Shown: positions 6,421-14,909 of the stretch, one piece after another | Layout of the letters: the number at the start of each line of letters is the position of its first letter | Numbering within the stretch: the first letter of the stretch is position 1 | From: Lachnospiraceae bacterium | GTDB taxonomy: Bacteria > Bacillota > Clostridia > Lachnospirales > Lachnospiraceae | Length of the DNA: 35,152 bases | Direction: 5' to 3' | Assembly (NCBI GenBank): GCA_017540355.1 | Contig: JAFYBE010000019.1 | Location: 1 to 35,152, forward strand | The notes under the pieces: generated by a model | What the model was told of the DNA's origin: nothing | The model's database searches: none | Seen by the model: only the letters and a program-made list of their open reading frames with translations | Position numbers and translations under genes: made by a program

Positions 6421-7650
6421 ATGCATTTTAAAAAACGAAGGCTGCTAAGTGCGGTATTACTTGTAGTCTTCCTCTTGCAGATAGCGAACACCGGGATTAA
6501 AGCTTATGCAGATACGGCAGAACTTGAGGCAAGTATCAAGGCTAAGCAGGCGGAGATACAGGAAGCCGAGAAAGAGAAGCAGCAGCTGAAAAGCAGCATA
6601 ACCGATGCCAAGAAGATTGTATCCGGACTGGAATCCACCAAGAAGGATTTGGAGGCATATGTTACCGAACTAGATGCGAATCTGACGGATGTTGAGGCAA
6701 AGATAGCTGAGCTTAAAGAACTTATAGCCGATAAAGAGGCGGAGATCGAAGAAGCTACGGCTGATCTTGAAGAGGCGGAGGAGATACAACAAACTCAATA
6801 CGAGAACATGAAAAAGCGTATTAAGTTCATGTATGAGAAGGGCGATACGTTCTTTTTGGATCTGATCTTTTCTGCAAGCTCATATGCAGATATGCTCAAT
6901 AAGGCCGATTATGCCGAGAAACTTTCCGAATATGACGCCAAGAAGCTTGAAGAATATAAGCAGACATGTGAGTATGTAGCGGCATGTAAGGCCGATTTGG
7001 AAGCGGATAAAGAGGTCTTGGATGAGGCGAAGGCCAAGCAGGATGAAGAGCAGGAGAATCTTAATACGCTGATTGCTGCCAAGAATAGCGAGATTAGTAT
7101 GACTGCAGCGGATATCCACAATAAGGAAGCCGCAATTAAGGAACTTGAAGCGGATATGGCGGCAAGAGATGCCGCTATCAAGCAGTTGGAGCAGATTGTT
7201 GCTGAAGAGAGACGCAGGCTTGCCGAGGAGAGCGGAAAGGTACTGACCTATGACGGTGGTATGTTCAAGTGGCCGGCTCCCTCATATACCAGAATATCCG
7301 ATGATTATGGTAACCGTATTCATCCGATAACAGGCACGAATCAATTCCATAACGGTGTTGATATGGCAGCTCCGGGCGGTTCGCCTATTCTGGCAGCCTA
7401 TGACGGAGAAGTGGTTGCGGCGACATATAACGCTTCTATGGGTAATTACGTGATGATCGATCACGGAGACAGTCTGTATACGATATATATGCATGCATCG
7501 GCTTTATATGTATCAAAGGGTGATTATGTATCGAAAGGTCAGAAGATAGCTGCTGTCGGTACAACGGGAAGATCCACGGGAAACCATCTGCACTTCAGTG
7601 TACGTAAGAACGGATCATATGTAAGCCCTTGGAATTATCTATCAAAATAG
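6421..7650 (+). CDS. PcsB/EnvC-like murein hydrolase activator with M23 domain
   Basis: A secreted protein of 409 residues. It has a signal peptide (basic 'KKRR', a hydrophobic core, probable cleavage after 'AYA' near residue 30). Residues 30-275 are a long coiled coil, with Lys/Glu/Ala heptads and a break near 130-190 ('FMYEKGDTFFLDLIFSASSY', a PcsB/EnvC-type hydrophobic hinge). Residues 285-409 are an M23 (LytM) peptidase domain. Zinc ligands are present: H310 and D314 in 'HNGVD', and H391 of 'HLH' (389-391). So the domain may be an active endopeptidase, unlike degenerate EnvC. The ATG at 6421 is chosen, with GAGGG 10 bases upstream; a TTG at 6412 lies too close to that site. It follows ftsX with only 5 bases between stop and ATG, so FtsEX is the likely membrane-borne regulator of this enzyme in septal peptidoglycan splitting. 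Confidence 0.9.
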   Translation: MHFKKRRLLSAVLLVVFLLQIANTGIKAYADTAELEASIKAKQAEIQEAEKEKQQLKSSITDAKKIVSGLESTKKDLEAYVTELDANLTDVEAKIAELKELIADKEAEIEEATADLEEAEEIQQTQYENMKKRIKFMYEKGDTFFLDLIFSASSYADMLNKADYAEKLSEYDAKKLEEYKQTCEYVAACKADLEADKEVLDEAKAKQDEEQENLNTLIAAKNSEISMTAADIHNKEAAIKELEADMAARDAAIKQLEQIVAEERRRLAEESGKVLTYDGGMFKWPAPSYTRISDDYGNRIHPITGTNQFHNGVDMAAPGGSPILAAYDGEVVAATYNASMGNYVMIDHGDSLYTIYMHASALYVSKGDYVSKGQKIAAVGTTGRSTGNHLHFSVRKNGSYVSPWNYLSK

Positions 7651-7665
7651 GCTTTATCATCATAA

Positions 7666-7692
7666 AGGTCAGCCGTCAGTGACGGTTGACCT
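7666..7692 (+). terminator. Hairpin between the PcsB-like gene and ctp
   Basis: A 12-bp stem (AGGTCAGCCGTC 7666-7677 with GACGGTTGACCT 7681-7692, one G-T pair) closes a 3-base loop. There is no real T-tail, so it is more likely a partial terminator, an mRNA processing signal or a stability element than a complete stop. Confidence 0.45.
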
Positions 7693-7730
7693 ATTGATGT
7701 GTTATAAGGACGGAAAAGAGGTAACAAAAA

Positions 7731-9044
7731 GTGGAAGAATTAAATGAAGTTACGGTCGAAAGTAAGGCATCGGAGGAAGAGACATCACGGTCTTTCGGAC
7801 AAAAGAGATTCCTTTTGGGAATACTGTGCGGAATGCTCATAGCAATGAGTATTGTGGGCCTGGTCCTTCTGGGCAATCATTTTTTGAGTGATTACAAGGT
7901 AAAGGCGGCCGTAAAAGCCGGAACATTTGCAGAGGACGGAGAGAGTTATCACAGTAAAATCGTCAATGAGGGCGTGGCAAGTAAGATAGTGACACTGGAG
8001 TCGGTTATAGACAAGTATTATCTTAATGACTATACGAATGAGGATCTTGAGACCGGAATATACAGGGGAATGGTAGATGCTCTGGGAGATAAATACGGTG
8101 AATACTATACCGTCGAAGAAATAAAAAAGGCAAGAGAGAAAAGCGAGGGAGTATTCGGCGGTATCGGTGCATACATCAGTTATGATGAGGATCTCGGATG
8201 CTGTATAATAGCCGGTACGATGGAAGGCGGACCTGCCGAAAGAACCGGACTCCATGAAGGTGACATAATATATAAAGTTGACGATATAGATGCCCAGGGA
8301 ATGGACAGCAGTGAAGTCGTTAAGTATGTCAGAGGAGAGGTAGATACGGTAGTTCACCTGACACTTTTAAGAGATACGGCAGATAAGACTGAGACGATTG
8401 AAGTTGACATAACACGAGAGATCATAGAGTCAAATACCGTTATCTATGAGATGAAAGAAGATAACATAGGCTATATAGGTATCACGGAATTCGATTCGGT
8501 GACGTCAGATCAGTTCACTGAGGCATTGGCAGTGCTTAAAGGTCAGGGAGCAAGAGGAATCATCATAGATCTTCGAAGCAACCTGGGAGGCAATCTGGAT
8601 ACGGCCTGTGATATAGCCAGGAACATACTTCCTAAGGGTGTGATCGTATATACGATAGATAAATACGATAAAAGAAAAGAATATACATGTGACGGAGAAC
8701 ATGAGCTGGATCTTCCTCTTGTGATGTTAGTGAATAAATATTCCGCTAGCGCATCGGAAGTGCTGACCGGTGCGGTTAAGGATTACGGTAAAGGAAAAGT
8801 AGTAGGTACCACCACATACGGAAAAGGAATAGTACAGACGGTCATTCCTTTATCTGACGGTTCAGCAGTCAAACTTACGACAAGTTCATATTATACGCCG
8901 AACGGAGTTTGCATTCACGGAACGGGAATAGATCCGGATGTGGAAGTGGAATTTGATTCGGATGCTTATTACAACGACGGTGTTGACAATCAGCTTAATG
9001 CAGCCATGGAAGAGATCCATAAGATATGGGAAAGCAGTTATTGA
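7731..9044 (+). CDS. ctpA: C-terminal processing peptidase (S41, CtpA/Prc family)
   Basis: A 437-residue membrane-anchored serine protease outside the cell. One transmembrane anchor lies at about residues 26-51. A PDZ domain lies near 135-215 ('GGIGAYISYD', 'GGPAERTGLHEGDII'). The S41 protease core near 240-420 has the catalytic Ser-Lys pair S340 (middle Ser of 'YSASASEVL') and K365 ('TYGKG'), with the expected 25-residue spacing. It cuts non-specific C-termini of secreted or membrane proteins. The start is GTG at 7731 with AGAGGT upstream. The downstream gene encodes a secreted CAP protein, and the upstream gene is the FtsEX-linked hydrolase. Ctp proteases degrade or control PG hydrolases in some bacteria; that role here is an inference from position. 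Confidence 0.93.
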   Translation: MEELNEVTVESKASEEETSRSFGQKRFLLGILCGMLIAMSIVGLVLLGNHFLSDYKVKAAVKAGTFAEDGESYHSKIVNEGVASKIVTLESVIDKYYLNDYTNEDLETGIYRGMVDALGDKYGEYYTVEEIKKAREKSEGVFGGIGAYISYDEDLGCCIIAGTMEGGPAERTGLHEGDIIYKVDDIDAQGMDSSEVVKYVRGEVDTVVHLTLLRDTADKTETIEVDITREIIESNTVIYEMKEDNIGYIGITEFDSVTSDQFTEALAVLKGQGARGIIIDLRSNLGGNLDTACDIARNILPKGVIVYTIDKYDKRKEYTCDGEHELDLPLVMLVNKYSASASEVLTGAVKDYGKGKVVGTTTYGKGIVQTVIPLSDGSAVKLTTSSYYTPNGVCIHGTGIDPDVEVEFDSDAYYNDGVDNQLNAAMEEIHKIWESSY

Positions 9045-9077
9045 TAACTGAAAATATAAGGGAAAAAGGAGAGTAGT

Positions 9078-9758
9078 ATGAAGAAAGTGTTTGTAAGAGT
9101 ATTGTTTGGCATATTTGCCGCGGGAGCCATATTTTTGGCAGATCCTGCATCGGCGAATGCCGCGGGGAGCAAGCCTGATCCAAAGTTCGACCATAAGTAT
9201 TACGCGGATACTTATGCGGATCTTAAGTCGGCTTTCGGCTATGACAGGGACGATTTGTGGAACCATTATGTCGTGTTCGGAAAAAAAGAAGGACGTAAGT
9301 GCTATCCCGGCGATCCGAACGGCAAGACGGTATTGGGAGCATCCCGCTTCATGAATCCAAGCGATTTTGCCAAGGCTATGCTTGAACAGGTCAATGCTTA
9401 CAGGGCATCCAAAGGTATCGCGCCGCTTCAGTTGTCCAAGAAGTGTCTTGATGTTGCAAATGTGAGAGCGACTGAATGTGCTACAAAATTCTCCCACACG
9501 AGGCCCAACCGGACGAGCTTTGGCAGTGCATATACAGATTTCGGATATACCGAGGGTTATGTATGTGAGAACTGTGCAAAGATAGGGATCGCAGAGGGTG
9601 TAGCTGCAGACAGCGTACCTGTAGCTATGGAAGTGTTTAGGAGCAGTCCGAAGCACGATGCTGCAATGTTAGATCCGAACTATAATTTTGCCGGCTTCGG
9701 ATTCTACACAGCCAACGACGGCAATGTGTACATGGTCCAGGAGTTTTCGAACGATTAG
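9078..9758 (+). CDS. Secreted CAP (SCP/PR1-like) domain protein
   Basis: A 226-residue protein with a signal peptide (Met to about residue 28, probable cleavage after 'ANA' near 'PASANAAGS'). Residues 35-75 form a module of the kind 'FDHKYYADTYADLKSAFGYD' ending in 'LWNHYVVFGKKEGR'. From general knowledge this segment recurs in many secreted Lachnospiraceae proteins, often in tandem; here it occurs once. Residues 95-225 are a CAP domain with the conserved 'VNAYR', 'FSHTRPN' and 'SPKHDAAMLDPNYNFAGFGF' motifs, so the His/Glu cleft typical of the family is recognisable. The biochemical function of bacterial CAP proteins is mostly unknown. An AAAGGAG ribosome site precedes it. A strong terminator ends the transcript. 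It probably belongs with ctpA. Confidence 0.85.
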   Translation: MKKVFVRVLFGIFAAGAIFLADPASANAAGSKPDPKFDHKYYADTYADLKSAFGYDRDDLWNHYVVFGKKEGRKCYPGDPNGKTVLGASRFMNPSDFAKAMLEQVNAYRASKGIAPLQLSKKCLDVANVRATECATKFSHTRPNRTSFGSAYTDFGYTEGYVCENCAKIGIAEGVAADSVPVAMEVFRSSPKHDAAMLDPNYNFAGFGFYTANDGNVYMVQEFSND

Positions 9759-9762
9759 ACAG

Positions 9763-9776
9763 CGAACATTTGTTCC
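9763..9776. promoter_or_regulatory. LexA (SOS) box upstream of uvrB
   Basis: CGAACATTTGTTCC matches the Firmicute SOS box CGAACRNRYGTTYC at all but one position (T where R is expected). It lies 8 bases upstream of the -35 of the uvrB promoter. UvrB is a classic LexA target, so the assignment is consistent with function. Confidence 0.85.
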
Positions 9777-9784
9777 GATTTTTA

Positions 9785-9813
9785 TAGACATACAAGTGTG
9801 GAAATGATATACT
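9785..9813 (+). promoter_or_regulatory. Promoter of uvrB-uvrA
   Basis: TAGACA (9785-9790), a 17-base spacer and TATACT (9808-9813). The -10 lies inside the left arm of the terminator of the preceding gene, and the predicted mRNA would start near 9820. The LexA box lies just upstream. Confidence 0.65.
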
Positions 9814-9840
9814 ATCTGTTAGTATATCATTTCTTTTTTT
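9801..9840 (+). terminator. Rho-independent terminator after the CAP gene, overlapping the uvrB promoter
   Basis: A perfect 14-bp stem (GAAATGATATACTA 9801-9814 with TAGTATATCATTTC 9820-9833), a loop of 5, and seven T's (9834-9840). Because the uvrB transcript starts within or just after the loop, it would not form the full hairpin and would escape this terminator. Confidence 0.9.
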
Positions 9841-9857
9841 GGAGTATCACTGAAGAT

Positions 9858-11831
9858 ATGGACTTCGAATTACACTCGGACTACAAGCCTACCGGTGATC
9901 AGCCGGAAGCAATAAAAGAATTGGTAGAGGGTTTCAAAGCGGGCAACCAGTTTGAGACCCTGCTTGGCGTTACGGGATCGGGCAAGACCTTTACCATGGC
10001 GAACGTCATTGCCGCTCTTAACAAGCCCACTCTGATCATTTCCCACAATAAGACCCTTGCCGGACAGCTTTACAGTGAGATGAAGGAATTCTTCCCCAAT
10101 AATGCCGTAGAGTATTTTGTATCTTATTATGATTATTATCAGCCGGAAGCATATGTTCCGTCTTCGGATACATATATCGCCAAGGATTCATCGGTCAATG
10201 ATGAGATCGATAAGTTAAGACTGTCCGCTACGGCATCGCTTACAGAGAGACGCGATGTGATAGTGGTATCAAGTGTCAGCTGTATATACGGTCTGGGTAA
10301 TCCCGATGATTATAAGGACCTTATCGTATCGCTTCGCCCCGGCCAGCAGAAGGACAGAGATGCCGTAATAAGAGAACTTATAGACATCAGATATGACAGG
10401 AATGATAATGATATAGAGCGCGCGACATTCAGAGTGCGCGGAGATACGGTAGAGATTTATCCGGCAATAGGCGGAGACAATCTTATAAGAGTTGAGTTCT
10501 TCGGAGATGAGATAGACAGGATATCGGAAGTAGATCCGATTACGGGGCGCATGAAGAATACGCTTGATTTCGCGGCGATATTCCCGGCTTCACATTATGT
10601 CATACCTCCGGACAAGATTAATGCGGCATGCGACAGAATAGAAGCGGAACTTAAGGAGAGAGTATCTTTCTTTAAGCATTCGGATAAGCTCATAGAGGCA
10701 CAGAGGATCGCGGAGAGGACCAATTTCGATCTCGAGATGCTTCGTGAGACGGGCTTTTGTGTAGGCATTGAGAATTACTCGGCGCCTATGGGCGGACGTA
10801 AGCCGGGAGAGAGACCGATGTGCCTGATGGATTACTTCGATGACTTCCTGCTTATAATAGATGAGAGTCATATCACGGTGCCTCAGATAGGCGGAATGTA
10901 TGCCGGAGACAGATCGCGTAAGACAACTCTGGTAGATTACGGATTCAGGCTGCCTTCAGCACTTGATAACAGACCTCTTAGTTTCGAAGAATTTGAAGAC
11001 CAGTTGGATCAGGTCATGTTCGTGTCTGCTACACCCGGTGATTATGAGGCTGAGCATGAATTGCTGCGTGCCGAGCAGGTGATAAGACCTACGGGACTGT
11101 TGGATCCTGAGATATCCGTGCGACCGGTCGAGGGTCAGATAGATGATCTCATAAGTGAGATTAAGAAAGAGACAGCGAAGAAGGGTAAGGTCATGATCAC
11201 CACCCTTACCAAGCATATGGCAGAGGACCTGACGGACTATCTTAAGGAAGTCGGCATCAGGGTCAAGTACCTTCACTCGGATATAGATACACTTGAGAGG
11301 GCACAGATTATCAGAGACTTGCGTCTTGATGTATTCGATGTACTGGTAGGTATCAATCTCTTGCGAGAAGGACTTGATATTCCGGAGATTACGCTTGTTG
11401 CAATACTTGATGCGGACAAGGAGGGATTCCTGCGTTCGGAGACATCCCTGATACAGACGATAGGACGTGCGGCGCGTAACAGCGAAGGCCATGTCATAAT
11501 GTATGCCGACAACATGACTGACTCCATGCGCAAGGCTATAGATGAGACGAACAGACGTCGTGATATCCAGCAGAAGTATAATGAAGAGCACGGTATTACG
11601 CCAACTACCATACAGAAGGCTGTAAGAGAACTTATAAGTATCACCAAGGAGATCGCGGGTGAAGAGGCGAAGTTTGCCAAAGATCCGGAGAGTATGTCTG
11701 AAGGCGAGATACGTAAGCTCATGGATAAGATAGAGAAGCAGATGAGGAAGGCTGCGGCTGAACTTGATTTTGAGACGGCGGCGGAACTCAGAGATAAGCT
11801 TATTGAATTAAAAGAACACTATAAGAAGTAA
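9858..11831 (+). CDS. uvrB: Excinuclease ABC subunit B
   Basis: A 657-residue DNA-damage recognition helicase of nucleotide excision repair. Walker A 'GVTGSGKT' is at residues 37-44, the damage-probing beta-hairpin with aromatic residues '[12 protein letters not shown]' around 90-101, the DEAD-like motif 'IIDESH' near 335-340, and 'QTIGRAARN' (motif VI) near 535. The C-terminal UVR domain ('[18 protein letters not shown]') binds UvrC. The start at 9858 is chosen because the family begins at '[19 protein letters not shown]'; the frame is open to 9798 but crosses the terminator hairpin. GGAG at 9841-9844 lies 13 bases upstream. uvrA follows after 19 bases, forming an operon under the LexA box. 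Confidence 0.97.
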   Translation: MDFELHSDYKPTGDQPEAIKELVEGFKAGNQFETLLGVTGSGKTFTMANVIAALNKPTLIISHNKTLAGQLYSEMKEFFPNNAVEYFVSYYDYYQPEAYVPSSDTYIAKDSSVNDEIDKLRLSATASLTERRDVIVVSSVSCIYGLGNPDDYKDLIVSLRPGQQKDRDAVIRELIDIRYDRNDNDIERATFRVRGDTVEIYPAIGGDNLIRVEFFGDEIDRISEVDPITGRMKNTLDFAAIFPASHYVIPPDKINAACDRIEAELKERVSFFKHSDKLIEAQRIAERTNFDLEMLRETGFCVGIENYSAPMGGRKPGERPMCLMDYFDDFLLIIDESHITVPQIGGMYAGDRSRKTTLVDYGFRLPSALDNRPLSFEEFEDQLDQVMFVSATPGDYEAEHELLRAEQVIRPTGLLDPEISVRPVEGQIDDLISEIKKETAKKGKVMITTLTKHMAEDLTDYLKEVGIRVKYLHSDIDTLERAQIIRDLRLDVFDVLVGINLLREGLDIPEITLVAILDADKEGFLRSETSLIQTIGRAARNSEGHVIMYADNMTDSMRKAIDETNRRRDIQQKYNEEHGITPTTIQKAVRELISITKEIAGEEAKFAKDPESMSEGEIRKLMDKIEKQMRKAAAELDFETAAELRDKLIELKEHYKK

Positions 11832-11850
11832 TACGGAGATAACAAGTAAG

Positions 11851-14691
11851 ATGGGAGAATTTATTAAGATCCGCGGAGCGGCGGAGCATAATCTTAAGAA
11901 TATAGATGTGGATATACCGAGAGGTAAGTTTGTAGTGCTGACAGGACTGTCAGGTTCGGGTAAGTCCTCTCTTGCTTTTGATACCATATATGCGGAAGGT
12001 CAGCGAAGATATATGGAATCCATATCAAGTTATGCAAGGCAGTTTTTGGGGCAGATGGAGAAGCCTAATGTTGAACTAATAGAAGGTCTTTCCCCTGCCA
12101 TATCAATAGACCAGAAGTCTACTAACCGTAACCCGAGATCTACCGTCGGAACGGTTACGGAGATCTATGACCATATGCGTCTGCTCTATGCAAGGATCGG
12201 AATTCCTCATTGCCCCGAGTGCGGCAAGGTCATAACCAAGCAGACCGTGGATCAGATGGTTGATAAGCTTATGGAGTTGCCGGAAGGCACCAAGATTCAG
12301 CTGATGTCGCCCGTTGTAAGAGGTAAGAAGGGAAGACATGAGAAGGTCATTGAAAGCGCGCGTAAAAGCGGCTATGTAAGAGTGAGAGTTGATGGCAATC
12401 TCTATGATCTGTCGGAAGATATCGAACTTGATAAGAACATCAAACACAGTATAGAGATAATCGTGGACAGAGCGGTTATCAGAGAAGGAATGGCTTCAAG
12501 AATAAGCGATTCGATAGAGAATGCTTTAGGATTAAGCGGAGGATTGCTGGAAGTTGAGATAGTGGATGGAGAGACACTTAACTTCTCAGACAGTCTGGCC
12601 TGCCCTGATTGCGGAATAAGTATAAGTGAGATCGAGCCCAGAAGCTTCTCATTTAACAATCCGTACGGTGCCTGTCCCGATTGTGTAGGTCTCGGATACA
12701 AGATGGAATTTAATCCGGATCTTCTTATACCGGACAGAAGCTTAAGCATACACGAGGGAGCAATATCATGTACGGGATGGGCGTCAAGCAATAAGCCCGG
12801 AAGCTTTACGTATGCCGTTTTGGAAGCATTATCCAAGGCATATAAGTTCTCCTTGGATACACCTTTTGAAAAATTAAAGCCTGCTGTGCAGGATATGATC
12901 ATATACGGCAAGAATGCGAAAGAGGTCTTGGTTCACTACGAAGGTCAGAGAGGAGTGGGAGACTATCCGATAGTATTCGAGGGTCTTATCAGCAACATGA
13001 TGAGAAGATACAGGGAGACTTTCTCGGATTCCATGAAGCAGGAATATGAAGAGCTCATGAGTTTTACTCCCTGCACCACCTGCGGGGGCAAGAGGCTTAA
13101 GAGAGAGTCGCTTGCCGTTACAATAGCGGGTAAGAACATATATGACATTACAACTTTATCCATTAAGGACCTGCAGAAGTTTATGCAGGGTATTAAACTT
13201 ACCAAGACAGAACAGATAATAGGTAAGCAGATTCTTAAGGAGATCAATTCAAGAGTCGGATTCTTAGTTAATGTCGGACTTGATTATCTGACACTTGCCA
13301 GAGGAGCATCTACGCTTTCCGGCGGTGAAGCACAGAGAATAAGACTGGCTACGCAGATTGGTTCGGGTCTTGTCGGAGTATGCTATATCCTTGATGAGCC
13401 CAGTATAGGATTACATCAGAGAGATAACGATAAGCTACTGGCGACTCTTAAGTCATTAAGAGATCTTGGCAATACGCTTATAGTGGTTGAGCATGACGAG
13501 GATACCATGAGAGCGGCCGATTGTATCGTCGACATAGGTCCCGGTGCCGGAAGCCACGGCGGAGAAGTGGTTGCTGTAGGAACGGCTGATGAGATAATCA
13601 AGGTTCCCGAATCAATTACGGGTAAATATTTAAGTGGAGAATTGAGCATTCCCGTTCCTGCAACCAGACGCAAGCCTACAGGCAAGTTGACCGTTAAGAA
13701 TGCAAGAGAGAATAACCTTAAGGGAATAGATGTAGATATACCGCTTGGAGTAATGACATGTGTGACAGGAGTGTCAGGTTCCGGCAAGAGTTCTCTTGTT
13801 AATGAGATTTTATATAAGAGCCTTGCCAAGAAGCTTAACAGGGCGAGAACCATTGCGGGTAAGCATGACGCCATCCTGGGCACGGATAAGCTTGATAAGG
13901 TAATAGATATAGACCAGTCTCCTATAGGAAGGACACCGAGATCGAATCCCGCAACATATACCGGAGTATTCGATCTAATAAGAGATCTGTATGCCGAGAC
14001 TGCAGATGCCAAGGCAAGAGGTTACAGTAAGGGCAGATTCTCATTTAATGTTAAGGGCGGAAGATGTGAAGCCTGTGCCGGTGACGGAATAGTTAAGATC
14101 GAGATGCATTTCCTTGCCGACGTATATGTACCCTGTGAAGTCTGCAAAGGCAAGAGATATAACAGAGAGACCCTGGAAGTTAAGTATAAGGGCAAGAGTA
14201 TATATGATGTCCTTGATATGACAGTTGAGGATGCGCTTAAGTTTTTTGAGAATGTTCCTAAGATACGCAACAAGATTCAGACTCTGTACGATGTGGGACT
14301 GGGATATGTTAAGCTTGGACAGCCCTCGACCACACTCTCGGGCGGTGAGGCACAGAGAATCAAACTTGCATCGGAACTTAGCCGTAAGTCAACGGGCAAT
14401 ACCATATATATTCTGGATGAACCGACTACGGGACTTCATTTTGATGATGTTGCTAAACTTATCGAGATTCTGCATAAACTTGTGGAAGGCGGTAATACAG
14501 TAGTTGTTATTGAGCATAACCTCGATGTTATTAAGACTGCGGATTATATAATCGACCTCGGTCCTGAGGGTGGTGACGGTGGCGGAACCGTTATAGCCAC
14601 GGGTACGCCTGAAGCCGTGGCTAAGGTTAAAGAATCCTATACGGGTATGTATCTGGCAAAGATATTGAATAAAAAAGCAAAAAAGCACTAA
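11851..14691 (+). CDS. uvrA: Excinuclease ABC subunit A
   Basis: A 946-residue DNA-damage sensor dimer that loads UvrB. Two ABC ATPase modules are visible: an N-terminal Walker A '[14 protein letters not shown]' near residue 31 with the signature '[19 protein letters not shown]', and a C-terminal Walker A '[13 protein letters not shown]' near 645 with '[15 protein letters not shown]' and '[11 protein letters not shown]'. Cysteine pairs for zinc modules are present: 'CPEC' near 118, 'CPDC' pairs near 250-280, 'CTTC' near 410, and 'CEAC...CEVC' near 740-765. The length is normal for UvrA. A GGAG-type ribosome site lies upstream. A candidate RNA or terminator follows immediately. There is no sign of disruption. 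Confidence 0.97.
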   Translation: MGEFIKIRGAAEHNLKNIDVDIPRGKFVVLTGLSGSGKSSLAFDTIYAEGQRRYMESISSYARQFLGQMEKPNVELIEGLSPAISIDQKSTNRNPRSTVGTVTEIYDHMRLLYARIGIPHCPECGKVITKQTVDQMVDKLMELPEGTKIQLMSPVVRGKKGRHEKVIESARKSGYVRVRVDGNLYDLSEDIELDKNIKHSIEIIVDRAVIREGMASRISDSIENALGLSGGLLEVEIVDGETLNFSDSLACPDCGISISEIEPRSFSFNNPYGACPDCVGLGYKMEFNPDLLIPDRSLSIHEGAISCTGWASSNKPGSFTYAVLEALSKAYKFSLDTPFEKLKPAVQDMIIYGKNAKEVLVHYEGQRGVGDYPIVFEGLISNMMRRYRETFSDSMKQEYEELMSFTPCTTCGGKRLKRESLAVTIAGKNIYDITTLSIKDLQKFMQGIKLTKTEQIIGKQILKEINSRVGFLVNVGLDYLTLARGASTLSGGEAQRIRLATQIGSGLVGVCYILDEPSIGLHQRDNDKLLATLKSLRDLGNTLIVVEHDEDTMRAADCIVDIGPGAGSHGGEVVAVGTADEIIKVPESITGKYLSGELSIPVPATRRKPTGKLTVKNARENNLKGIDVDIPLGVMTCVTGVSGSGKSSLVNEILYKSLAKKLNRARTIAGKHDAILGTDKLDKVIDIDQSPIGRTPRSNPATYTGVFDLIRDLYAETADAKARGYSKGRFSFNVKGGRCEACAGDGIVKIEMHFLADVYVPCEVCKGKRYNRETLEVKYKGKSIYDVLDMTVEDALKFFENVPKIRNKIQTLYDVGLGYVKLGQPSTTLSGGEAQRIKLASELSRKSTGNTIYILDEPTTGLHFDDVAKLIEILHKLVEGGNTVVVIEHNLDVIKTADYIIDLGPEGGDGGGTVIATGTPEAVAKVKESYTGMYLAKILNKKAKKH

Positions 14692-14696
14692 AGTTT

Positions 14697-14705
14697 TGGT
14701 ATAAA
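14697..14705 (+). promoter_or_regulatory. Possible extended -10 promoter after uvrA
   Basis: TGGTATAAA matches the extended -10 pattern TGnTATAAT with one mismatch. There is no good -35 hexamer at the expected distance. It would start a short RNA near 14712. Confidence 0.3.
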
Positions 14706-14711
14706 CTCTCC

Positions 14712-14816
14712 GAAAAAAAGAGTAGAACTGCATAATGCCCTGCAAAGGGGAGTATACGCACGGAGGCGAACATAAGAGCGGGAAGGACCCCGGTCTTGTC
14801 CTTGTGCGTATTTTTA
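14712..14816 (+). ncRNA. Candidate structured small RNA (or long terminator of uvrA)
   Basis: About 105 bases with layered pairing: a small CCC/GGG hairpin (14738-14749), then an 8-bp perfect closing stem ATACGCAC/GTGCGTAT (14754-14761 with 14804-14811). Inside this sit GGA/TCC pairing and an inner hairpin (AAGA and CGGG against CCCG and TCTT, 14774-14797), ending in a T-rich tail (14811-14815). No RNA family I know fits as a whole. The sequence AAAGGGGAGTA (14744-14754) resembles the start of the yybP-ykoY manganese riboswitch, but the rest does not. It could simply be an elaborate uvrA terminator. Confidence 0.35.
14754..14816 (+). terminator. Terminator-like hairpin with T-tail
   Basis: The ATACGCAC/GTGCGTAT stem is closed by a branched interior and followed by five T's (14811-14815). 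It is the only transcription-stop candidate between uvrA and mbl. Confidence 0.55.
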
Positions 14817-14826
14817 TGCAACCCCC

Positions 14827-14855
14827 TTTTCTATTCGGTAAGTTTTTTGTATAAT
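14827..14855 (+). promoter_or_regulatory. Possible promoter of mbl
   Basis: A perfect -10 TATAAT (14850-14855) is preceded at 17 bases by a weak -35-like TTTTCT (14827-14832). The ATG of mbl is at 14910, leaving a leader of about 48 bases. Confidence 0.45.
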
Positions 14856-14909
14856 AGATTAGTTATTAATGATTTACAGCCAAAGCAACGAATAGAAAGA
14901 GGTAATTAC

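Noticed and set aside
7686-7708. Promoter for ctpA (TTGACC and TATAAG)
   Set aside because: The spacer is 11 bases, and TTGACC is part of the hairpin stem. Read-through from the PcsB-like gene is more likely.
8886-9656. Long open frame on the minus strand across the ctpA-CAP junction
   Set aside because: It lies opposite two well-supported genes, shows no family motif and has no ribosome site; this is a codon-bias shadow.
9798-9857. N-terminal extension of UvrB
   Set aside because: The extra 20 codons cross the terminator hairpin and T-run and are not found in the UvrB family.
10956-11591. 211-codon open frame opposite uvrB
   Set aside because: Antisense shadow of a conserved gene, with no protein signature.
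14744-14761. Match to the start of the yybP-ykoY manganese riboswitch (AAAGGGGAGTA)
   Set aside because: Only this short string fits; the second conserved loop and the needed stems are absent, and the next gene (mbl) is not a metal transporter.
14796-14909. N-terminal extension of Mbl
   Set aside because: It would start within the terminator-like hairpin, before the likely promoter. The family begins at the codon for 'MQGTDIGIDLGTA'.
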